5,866 nucleotides of DNA, from contig DBTW01000215.1 in NCBI GenBank assembly GCA_002307245.1, positions 1,564 to 7,429 on the forward strand. Direction: 5' to 3'. The notes under the pieces are model-generated. The model was not told the DNA's origin, ran no database searches, and worked only from the letters and a program-made list of their open reading frames with translations. This DNA is from Spirochaetaceae bacterium UBA1306 (lineage in GTDB: Bacteria > Spirochaetota > Spirochaetia > Treponematales > Rectinemataceae). Below, in pieces: positions 1 through 5,290 of the stretch. Within the stretch, counting starts at the first letter, position 1. Every line of letters starts with the position of its first letter. A program made the translations under genes and the position numbers.

Positions 1-1137
1 CTGCGATTCCTCGCCGATGGCGAGGTCGAGGAACTTGAACGCGGCCTCGGGGTTCTTGCAGTCCTTGGAGATGCCGAACAGGCCCGTTATCGAGTCCCTG
101 CCGAGGTAGTAGCGGTCGCCGTACTTGCCCTTGACCGGCAGGATACCTTTGATGATCCCGTTCTTGCCGTCGTAGTCCTTGTACTGGTTGCTGTAGCCCT
201 GGGACATGAGCCAGCTGAAATGGAAGTCGACGCCGGTTATGTCCTTGGCGAAGCGGGAGGTCTCCTGGTCCATGGTCGTCGTGACGAAATCCGGATCGAG
301 GAGGCCTTCCTTATACAGCATGTTGAGGTAGGTGACGTAGTCCTTGTACGCGCTCTCCATGTAACCGAAGCTCACTTTGCCTTTCTTGTCGGCCTGGAAA
401 TGGACCGAAGGATCTTCGTAGAGGTCGAGGCCGAACATGGGGCCGAAGGCTTTCTGGAGGTAGGCTTTCTCGATCGACAGGGGTATCTCGTCCTTCTTTC
501 CGTTCTTGTTCGGGTCCTTGTCGCGGAAGGCCCGGAGCATGTTGGTGAACTCGTCGAGGGTAGTCGGCTCCTTGAGGCCGAGGGCGGCGAGCCACTTCTC
601 GTTGACCATGAAGCAGGGCTGATAGTTCATCCCGAGGCCGAGCTGCGGGACATAGTACATCTTGCCTTCGGGGGTGGTGAGGCTCGACTTGACGCCGGCA
701 TAGGGGCTCGACTTGGCGTAGAGCTTCTTCATGTTGACCCCGTACTTCTCGTAGAGGGAGTCGATGGGGATGAAGAGGCCTCCCATGATGTACTTCATCG
801 TGGGGTCCTTGTCCGGCAGGAGGATGATGTCGGGCAGGTCGGCGCCGGCCGCCAGCCTCGGCCTTAGGGCGTCGGGATAATTGCCGGGGGGCAGGAGCTG
901 GTACTTGATCGTGATGCCGGCCCTCTTGGCGAGCTCCAGCGCGACCGGCGAGATCGCGAGGTCGGCGCTGCTGTAATAGGAGTTGATCGCAAGGACGGTC
1001 AGGGTGATGGGCTTGTCGGAGATGGGCCCTTTCCCGGCATAGGCCGTTTCCGCGCCGAGCGGGGCGATGATCCCGCAGGCGAGGATCAGCGGGAGCGCCG
1101 CCGCGATTCGAGAAAGCGATGACGATGCACTTCTCAT
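1..1137 (-). CDS. Extracellular solute-binding protein of an LplB/LplC-type sugar ABC transporter (partial, C-terminus cut by window edge)
   Basis: This is the substrate-capturing subunit of an oligosaccharide ABC importer, acting outside the cytoplasmic membrane. The frame is open from an ATG at 1137 to the window edge, giving 379 codons with no stop; family members usually have about 480-560 residues, so roughly the last third is missing. An AGGAGG sits 6 nt before the ATG. Residues 1-35 look like a signal peptide: Arg2 and Arg10, a hydrophobic run at about 11-28, and a possible signal peptidase I site after AYA (residue 34). ILAC at 18-21 is a poor lipobox, so lipoprotein status is uncertain. 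Family marks are the PDIILLPD strand (102-109), the PEGKMYYVPQ turn (156-165), the NEKWLAALGL segment (179-188) and the acidic loop DKDPNKNGKKDEIPL (206-220), which resembles the calcium loop of related binding proteins. It follows the two permease genes on the same strand, the usual order. The substrate cannot be read from the sequence; context suggests oligogalacturonides. Confidence 0.93.
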   Translation of the reverse strand, partial: MRSASSSLSRIAAALPLILACGIIAPLGAETAYAGKGPISDKPITLTVLAINSYYSSADLAISPVALELAKRAGITIKYQLLPPGNYPDALRPRLAAGADLPDIILLPDKDPTMKYIMGGLFIPIDSLYEKYGVNMKKLYAKSSPYAGVKSSLTTPEGKMYYVPQLGLGMNYQPCFMVNEKWLAALGLKEPTTLDEFTNMLRAFRDKDPNKNGKKDEIPLSIEKAYLQKAFGPMFGLDLYEDPSVHFQADKKGKVSFGYMESAYKDYVTYLNMLYKEGLLDPDFVTTTMDQETSRFAKDITGVDFHFSWLMSQGYSNQYKDYDGKNGIIKGILPVKGKYGDRYYLGRDSITGLFGISKDCKNPEAAFKFLDLAIGEESQ

Positions 1138-1143
1138 TCCGTT

Positions 1144-1149
1144 CCTCCT
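1144..1149 (-). promoter_or_regulatory. Ribosome binding site of the solute-binding protein gene
   Basis: The minus strand reads AGGAGG, then 6 nt, then the ATG at 1137. This is a full Shine-Dalgarno match at optimal spacing. It fixes the start of a gene whose 3' end is outside the window, and it suggests strong translation, as expected for a binding protein needed in excess over its permeases. Confidence 0.8.
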
Positions 1150-1169
1150 GGATAATTCCATATACGATA

Positions 1170-1188
1170 CGGCCGCGAGCCGCGGCCG
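1170..1188 (-). other. Perfect GC-rich hairpin between permease and binding-protein genes
   Basis: CGGCCGCG, a 3-nt loop and CGCGGCCG form a perfect 8-bp, all-G/C stem in the 70-nt gap between the permease 2 stop and the binding-protein start. On the transcribed (minus) strand it is followed by UAUCGUAUAUGG, not a U-run, so it does not look like a complete intrinsic terminator. By analogy with intercistronic hairpins in other importer operons, it could stabilise a processed binding-protein transcript at its 5' end or partly attenuate read-through. Because the stem is a DNA palindrome, a protein-binding site is an alternative. The structure is seen directly; the role is inferred. Confidence 0.6.
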
Positions 1189-1207
1189 GGATCGACCGGT
1201 AAGGAGC

Positions 1208-2113
1208 CTAGCCCTTGACCGCCCCGAGCATGATCCCCTTCACGAAATAGCGCTGGAGGAAGGGGTAGATCGTGATGATGGGCAGTATCGAGACGATGAT
1301 GGTGACGTAGCGAATCTGCAGCGAGGATACGGCGAGGGCCTGTACGGCCGTGCCGCCGCCCATCCTCTGCAGGACTTCGGGCGAGGCCATGATGAGGACG
1401 CGCCTGAGGAGGATCTGGAGGGGCTGCAGCTTTTGGTCCCCGAGGAAGAGCAGCGCTCCGAAGAAGTTGTTCCAATGGCTCACGGCATAGTACAGCGTGA
1501 GTACCGCGAGGGTGGGCTTGATGAGGGGGAAGGCGATCCGGAAGAGGGTCGTGATGTCGTTGGCCCCGTCGATCGAGGCGCTCTCGAATATCTCCGAGGA
1601 GATGCCTTCGAAGGCCGAGCGGCAGATCATGACGTTGTAGGTGGACACGAGGAGGGGGAGCACCATGACCCACCTCGTGTTGTAGAGGCCGAGCTTCGTG
1701 ACGACGATGTAGAAGGGGATGAGGCCACCCGAGAAGTACATCGTGAAGGCGATGAAAAAATTGAGTTGCCTCCGCAGGAAGAAGCGCCTCCGCGACAGGG
1801 GATAGGCGGCTAGGCAGGTGGCGAGGATATTGAGCGCCGTGCCTACGGTAGTGTACCAGATCGTGTTGTAGTACGACTGCCAGATGTCGGGAAAGCCGAG
1901 CACCATCTTATAGCCGGCTAGCGAGAGGTCGATCGGGTAGGCCGTGATGAACCTTGTGTTGATCGCCTCCACCGAGCTCAGCGATACGCTGAGGACGTAG
2001 AGGAAGGGGTATAGCGTCACGATGACGGCGGCGATCACGAAGCCGTAGGCCAGGGCGAAGAACGCCCGGTTCGCGGCCGAATTCCCGTAGGCTCGAAGTT
2101 CCTTGCGCCTCAT
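1208..2113 (-). CDS. lplC: ABC transporter inner-membrane permease, LplC/YtcP type (carbohydrate importer)
   Basis: This is one of the two membrane-spanning subunits that form the channel of a sugar importer in the cytoplasmic membrane. The product is 301 residues, normal for the family. Hydrophobic segments lie at about 16-42, 84-106, 118-137, 149-164, 199-214 and 269-284. The cytoplasmic EAA loop that docks to the ATPase is clear at about 174-202 (IFESASIDGAND, then FRIAFPLIKP). The segment SGGLIPFYIVVTKLGL and the C-terminal end FVKGIMLGAVKG are typical of LplC/YtcP proteins. I chose the ATG at 2113 because AGGAGG lies exactly 6 nt upstream. An in-frame ATG at 2131 would add six residues (MVRRAE) and overlap the preceding gene by 7 nt, but it has no good ribosome site. 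The gene follows permease 1 by 11 nt, so they are surely cotranscribed. No ATPase gene is present, as is usual for this class, which commonly relies on a shared MsmX-like ATPase. Confidence 0.95.
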   Translation of the reverse strand: MRRKELRAYGNSAANRAFFALAYGFVIAAVIVTLYPFLYVLSVSLSSVEAINTRFITAYPIDLSLAGYKMVLGFPDIWQSYYNTIWYTTVGTALNILATCLAAYPLSRRRFFLRRQLNFFIAFTMYFSGGLIPFYIVVTKLGLYNTRWVMVLPLLVSTYNVMICRSAFEGISSEIFESASIDGANDITTLFRIAFPLIKPTLAVLTLYYAVSHWNNFFGALLFLGDQKLQPLQILLRRVLIMASPEVLQRMGGGTAVQALAVSSLQIRYVTIIVSILPIITIYPFLQRYFVKGIMLGAVKG

Positions 2114-2119
2114 CTCGGC

Positions 2120-2125
2120 CCTCCT
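2120..2125 (-). promoter_or_regulatory. Ribosome binding site deciding the permease 2 start
   Basis: AGGAGG on the minus strand lies 6 nt before the ATG at 2113. Its first base is the last base of the permease 1 stop codon TGA (2127-2125). The longer reading frame from 2131 would place this motif inside the coding region, so the site argues for the downstream start and suggests that translation of the two permeases is coupled. Confidence 0.75.
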
Positions 2126-3039
2126 CACCATAGGGACATGTCGTTGGCGCGGCGGCTCAGCCTGTTCGCCGCGTAGACTATCGCGAAGCTTATGACCGAG
2201 TTGAAGAGGCCGACCGCCGTGGCGTAGCCGAAGTTCTGCGACTCGATGCCCTGCCGGTATACGTAGGTGGAGATCACGTCTGCGGTCTCGTAGGTCGCGC
2301 CGTTGTAGAGCAGGTAGACCTTCTCGAAGCCGACGCTCAGGATGCCCCCGAGGGCGAGGATGAGGAGGATGAAGATCGTCGGCTTGAGGCAGGGCAAGGT
2401 GATGCGGCGGGCCTCCTGGAACTTATTCACGCCGTCGATCCTGCCCGCGTCGTAGAGCTCGGGATCGATGCCCATGATCGCGGCTATGTAAATAATGGAA
2501 TTGAAGCCGAAGCTCTGCCAGACTCCCGAGGCCGTGAAGATCGTCCGGAACCACTTGGGGTCCATCATGAAGTTGACCTTCCGGCCCCCCAGCCTCGATA
2601 TGATCCCGTTGACTATGCCGTCCGACAGCGAGAGGAAGTTGACGATCATGCCCGCGACCACGACGGAGGAGATGAAGTAGGGCAGGTAGGAGGCGGTCTG
2701 GGCCGCCGCCCTCGCCTTGGGGCTCCGTATCTCGGTGACGCAGAGGGCGAAGAGGATGGGGATCGGAAAGCCGAAGAGTAGGGGATAGAAGGCAAGAAGG
2801 AAGGTGTTGCGGAGGAGCCTCCAGAAGAACTGCGACTCGAAGAAGGCCTTGAACCACTTCAGGCCCACCCAGGTCCCGCCAAAGAGGCCGTTTCCGGGGA
2901 GGTAGTCCTTGAAGGCGATGAGCATGCCGGGCATCGGGAGGTAGAAGAAAATGACGTAGTAGGCGAATACGGGCAGGAAGAGCAGGAGCAGGTACCTGTC
3001 GCGTATCGCCATGCTGAGCAAGCCATTCTTTTTCGCCAT
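2125..3039 (-). CDS. lplB: ABC transporter inner-membrane permease, LplB type (carbohydrate importer)
   Basis: This is the partner permease of the same importer, and the first gene of the leftward operon. The product is 304 residues, normal for LplB. After a short basic N-terminus (MAKKNG, then IRDRY) comes a first membrane helix at about 16-42 with the family pattern YLPMPGMLIAFKDY. Further hydrophobic stretches lie near 77-101, 118-138, 170-190, 221-243 and 270-290. The EAA loop is at about 193-221 (PELYDAGRIDGVNKFQEARR, followed by ITLPCLKPT). The C-terminal half carries ADVISTYVYRQGI and YATAVGLFNSVISF, then ANRLSRRANDMSLW, which is characteristic of this family. The start at 3039 is preceded by the purine-rich GGGAGAGGAAG. 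An 11-nt gap separates it from the next permease. A candidate promoter lies about 50-80 nt upstream. Like its partner it needs an ATPase not encoded here. The substrate is not evident from the permease itself. Confidence 0.96.
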   Translation of the reverse strand: MAKKNGLLSMAIRDRYLLLLFLPVFAYYVIFFYLPMPGMLIAFKDYLPGNGLFGGTWVGLKWFKAFFESQFFWRLLRNTFLLAFYPLLFGFPIPILFALCVTEIRSPKARAAAQTASYLPYFISSVVVAGMIVNFLSLSDGIVNGIISRLGGRKVNFMMDPKWFRTIFTASGVWQSFGFNSIIYIAAIMGIDPELYDAGRIDGVNKFQEARRITLPCLKPTIFILLILALGGILSVGFEKVYLLYNGATYETADVISTYVYRQGIESQNFGYATAVGLFNSVISFAIVYAANRLSRRANDMSLW

Positions 3040-3090
3040 CTTCCTCTCCCGTCTCGTTCTCCGCCCGCGCTTCGCTCGAGCTGGGAATTC

Positions 3091-3120
3091 ACTCTAGGCG
3101 CGGTTTTTCAAGACTGGCAA
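3091..3120 (-). promoter_or_regulatory. Candidate sigma-70-type promoter of the transporter operon
   Basis: On the minus strand TTGCCA (3120-3115, 5/6 match to TTGACA) is followed by 18 nt and TAGAGT (3096-3091, 4/6 match to TATAAT). A transcript would begin near 3084 and carry a leader of about 45 nt before the permease 1 start. The match is only moderate, and a second candidate -10 (TATAAA, 3208-3203) lies further upstream with no good -35. Confidence 0.4.
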
Positions 3121-3123
3121 CGT

Positions 3124-3144
3124 TCACTTTTTCCGATGCTTCAT
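3124..3144 (-). other. Possible six-codon leader ORF (MKHRKK) upstream of the transporter operon
   Basis: On the minus strand GGAGG (3155-3151) is followed by 6 nt, an ATG at 3144, five more codons (Lys, His, Arg, Lys, Lys) and TGA ending at 3124. The ribosome site is as good as those of the real genes. It would be transcribed only if the operon promoter lies upstream of it, for example the TATAAA at 3208-3203; the TTGCCA/TAGAGT promoter would exclude it. It may be chance. Confidence 0.25.
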
Positions 3145-3180
3145 TTCGCGCCTCCGGGGCCCAATCGTTCGTCCTGGCAC

Positions 3181-3210
3181 TCGACAAGGCCACGCCTGCG
3201 CGTTTATATC
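3181..3210 (+). promoter_or_regulatory. Candidate promoter of the pectinesterase-esterase operon, possibly giving a leaderless mRNA
   Basis: TCGACA (3181-3186, 5/6 match to TTGACA), an 18-nt spacer and TATATC (3205-3210, 4/6 match to TATAAT) lie just before the ATG at 3216. The TTTATAT patch stands out in GC-rich sequence. Transcription would be expected to start at about 3216-3218, that is at the start codon itself. No Shine-Dalgarno motif precedes this gene, which fits a leaderless transcript. Confidence 0.4.
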
Positions 3211-3215
3211 TCCTT

Positions 3216-4211
3216 ATGCGGCGAATAAGCGTGGGCGCGGGCGGGGCGGATTTCGCCAGCCTCGGCGCGGCTATCGAATCAATCCCGAGGGACGGGGGCG
3301 GGGGCACGGTCGTCCTCCTCGAGGCCGGGACCTATCGCGAGAAGGTCGAGATCCGGGCTCCCCGGGTGCGGATTGTGGGCCGGGGCGCCTCAAGCACGAA
3401 GATCGTCTTCGGCGATTGCGCCTCCAAGCAGCTCCCCGACGGTAGGGCGATGGGCACCTTCAATTCCTACACGCTTTACGCGGGCGCTCCGGATATCCGG
3501 ATCGAGGAGCTCACGATCGAGAATTCGGCGGGCGATGGCCGCGAGGTCGGCCAGGGGGTCGCGCTCTACGCGGACGCGGATCGGCTGAGTTTCCGGAACT
3601 GCGCCTTCATCGGTTGCCAGGATACTCTTTGCCTGGGCCCTCTGCCCCGCGATCCGATCCCCAAAGGTGTCAATCCCGTACACGACTTCGCGGGCTTCGA
3701 GGCCGAGCCGGCCCTACGTTCTTTCCGCCAATATTACGAGGGCTGCTTCATCCGCGGTGACGTGGATTTCATCTTCGGGAGCGCGGCGGCCTTCTTCGCG
3801 GGCTGCGAGCTTTCCTCGAGGGACAGGGGCGAGGCCGTCAATGGCTATATTACCGCGGCCTCGACCTATCCGGCCGAGGCCCATGGTTTCGTCTTCCGGG
3901 ATTGCAGGCTGACCGGGGAAGCCGGCCCCGATAGCGTCTACCTGGGGCGGCCCTGGCGGAGCAATGCCCGGACGGCCTTCGTCGACTGCTGGATGGGTGC
4001 CCATATAAAAAAGGAAGCTTGGGACGATTGGGATAAGGCGGAGGCGCGGGAGCTCGCGCGTTATTGTGAAGGCGGCTCCATGGGGCCGGGGGCCGATCTC
4101 GCGGCTCGCGTCGGCTGGGCGAGGCCGATCGCCGAGGCCGACAGGGGCGCCTATTCTATCGCAGCCGTCCTCGCGGGCAGCGACGGCTGGGATCCGAGGA
4201 TCTGGTTATGA
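3216..4211 (+). CDS. Pectin methylesterase (pectinesterase, carbohydrate esterase family 8), predicted cytoplasmic
   Basis: The enzyme hydrolyses methyl esters of galacturonate units in pectin or oligogalacturonides, releasing methanol. The product is 331 residues and spans the whole right-handed beta-helix domain. The start region (ISVGAGGADFASLGAAIESIP) matches the usual beginning of the domain, so no residues are missing. Signature elements are visible in order: VGQGVALY (111-118, oxyanion Gln113), GCQDTL (133-138, Gln135 and acid/base Asp136), GDVDFIFGSA (181-190, nucleophile Asp184), and YLGRPWR (242-248, Arg245 and Trp247). All the expected catalytic residues are present. About 30 residues (139-170, containing GPLPRDPIPKGVNP) lie between the QDTL and VDFIFG motifs, an insertion seen in one bacterial subgroup. 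There is no signal peptide, so it should act on imported oligomers rather than polymer pectin. No clear ribosome site precedes the ATG. The stop overlaps the next gene by ATGA. Confidence 0.95.
   Translation: MRRISVGAGGADFASLGAAIESIPRDGGGGTVVLLEAGTYREKVEIRAPRVRIVGRGASSTKIVFGDCASKQLPDGRAMGTFNSYTLYAGAPDIRIEELTIENSAGDGREVGQGVALYADADRLSFRNCAFIGCQDTLCLGPLPRDPIPKGVNPVHDFAGFEAEPALRSFRQYYEGCFIRGDVDFIFGSAAAFFAGCELSSRDRGEAVNGYITAASTYPAEAHGFVFRDCRLTGEAGPDSVYLGRPWRSNARTAFVDCWMGAHIKKEAWDDWDKAEARELARYCEGGSMGPGADLAARVGWARPIAEADRGAYSIAAVLAGSDGWDPRIWL
4196..4200 (+). promoter_or_regulatory. Ribosome binding site of the esterase gene within the pectinesterase 3' end
   Basis: GAGGA lies 7 nt before the ATG at 4208, inside the last codons of the pectinesterase gene. 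Together with the ATGA stop/start overlap it supports translational coupling of the two enzymes. Confidence 0.5.
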
Positions 4212-5290
4212 CGGAATGCGGTGATGTGTATTATAGCTCCGAAGAGAGCCTCGGAGCCTTGTTTGACCGAGAGGCCCGGCGCATGGGCTTCTCCGCCCGT
4301 ACGATGGGGGAGTTCGAGGCCTGGAAGGTCGCCCTACGCGCCGAGCTCGCAGGCCTTATAGGCCTCGATAGGATGAAGGCGCTTCCTCCCGAGCCACGCC
4401 TCCTCGAAAGCGTTCCCTGCGAGGGCTACCGGCGGGACAAGATCCTCCTCTGCGTCGAGGAGGGCGTATCGATGCCGATCTACGCCCTCGTGCCCGAGGG
4501 CCTGCGGCCGGGCGAGCGTCGACCATGCGTGATCGCCCCCCATGGGCACGGAGGGGGCGGAAAGCTCTCGGTCGCGGGCCGCGTCGACATCCCGGCGATC
4601 AGGGGGGCCGTCGAGAGATACAACTGCGATTACGGTCCCAAGCTCGCGCTCGCGGGCTTCGTCGCGCTTTGCCCCGACGCCCGGGCCATGGGCGAGCGCC
4701 GCGAAAGGGCGGCGCAGGGCGAGGGGGACGAGGCGCTCCTGCGCTGCTCCTGTCGGGAGCTCAACAACATGGCCGTCGGCTTCGGGCGGACGGTCACGGG
4801 GATGTGGACCTGGGACCTGATGCGGCTCGTCGACTATGCCGAGTCCAGGGAGGATTGCGATCCCTCCCGCATCGGCTGCGCCGGCTTTTCCTCAGGGGGC
4901 CAGCAGGCGCTCTGGCTGGCCGCGATGGACGAGCGGGTCCGCTGCGCCGTGGTCTCGGGCTATTTCTACGGCTACCGCGATTCGCTCTTCAAGCTGCCGG
5001 GCAACTGCAGCTGCAACTACGTGCCCCGCCTATGGGAGCTCGCCGACATGGGCGACCTGGGCGCCCTCGTGGCACCCCGCCTCCTGCTGGTCGAGTCGGG
5101 CCGGGACGATCCCCTGAACGGCGAGCGCGGCCTGGCCAACGTAGAGGAGCAGATCCGCATAACGCGTCAAGCCTACGCCGTCGCCGGCCGGCCCGACTCG
5201 CTCGTCCACAGCGTCATCGAGGGCGGCCACGCCTGGGGGGGGAGCCTGGCCGCGGGCTTCCTCTCCCGCATGGGCGAGCACGGCTCCTAG
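4208..5290 (+). CDS. Alpha/beta-hydrolase esterase (Abhydrolase_7 / dienelactone-hydrolase-like), putative carbohydrate-ester deacetylase
   Basis: This is a serine hydrolase of 360 residues with no signal peptide, hence probably cytoplasmic. An N-terminal helical part (about 1-60, with FEAWKVALRAELAGLIGL) precedes the hydrolase domain. The oxyanion-loop motif is HGHGGGG (112-118). The nucleophile elbow is GFSSGG (226-231), giving Ser228. The likely acid is Asp300 or Asp301 in ESGRDDPLN (296-304), and His341 in EGGHAW completes the triad. The segment VVSGYFYGYRDSLFKLPGNC and the NYVPRLWELADMGDLGALVAPR block are characteristic of a bacterial esterase family often found in polysaccharide-utilisation loci. 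It is encoded with a 4-nt overlap after a pectin methylesterase, so removal of acetyl esters from pectin fragments is a reasonable inference; the sequence does not prove the substrate. It has 13 cysteines, including two CxC pairs (180/182 and 267/269). A G8 run follows the catalytic His codon. The stop codon overlaps that of the convergent regulator. Confidence 0.9.
   Translation: MTECGDVYYSSEESLGALFDREARRMGFSARTMGEFEAWKVALRAELAGLIGLDRMKALPPEPRLLESVPCEGYRRDKILLCVEEGVSMPIYALVPEGLRPGERRPCVIAPHGHGGGGKLSVAGRVDIPAIRGAVERYNCDYGPKLALAGFVALCPDARAMGERRERAAQGEGDEALLRCSCRELNNMAVGFGRTVTGMWTWDLMRLVDYAESREDCDPSRIGCAGFSSGGQQALWLAAMDERVRCAVVSGYFYGYRDSLFKLPGNCSCNYVPRLWELADMGDLGALVAPRLLLVESGRDDPLNGERGLANVEEQIRITRQAYAVAGRPDSLVHSVIEGGHAWGGSLAAGFLSRMGEHGS

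Noticed and set aside
220..867. Long plus-strand ORF (215 codons) opposite the binding protein
   Set aside because: It is antisense to a frame that encodes a clear solute-binding protein. Its composition (many Val, Glu, Gly, Leu; no family pattern) is that of a GC-rich reverse-complement shadow.
1151..1170. Possible separate promoter for the binding-protein gene in the A/T-rich patch
   Set aside because: No TATAAT-like element there has a -35 at acceptable spacing; the upstream DNA is occupied by the GC hairpin.
1067..1813. Plus-strand ORF (248 codons) opposite permease 2 and the binding-protein start
   Set aside because: It is acidic, low-complexity (Asp/Glu/Arg/Gly-rich) and antisense to a well-recognised permease, with no ribosome site or family resemblance.
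2129..2131. Earlier ATG for permease 2 (7-nt overlap with permease 1)
   Set aside because: The perfect AGGAGG at 2125-2120 lies 6 nt before the ATG at 2113 and would be inside the coding region if the earlier start were used.
3089..3307. Minus-strand 72-codon ORF crossing the divergent control region
   Set aside because: Its start lies inside the pectinesterase gene on the opposite strand, it has no ribosome site, its sequence resembles nothing I know, and its stop overlaps the candidate promoter.
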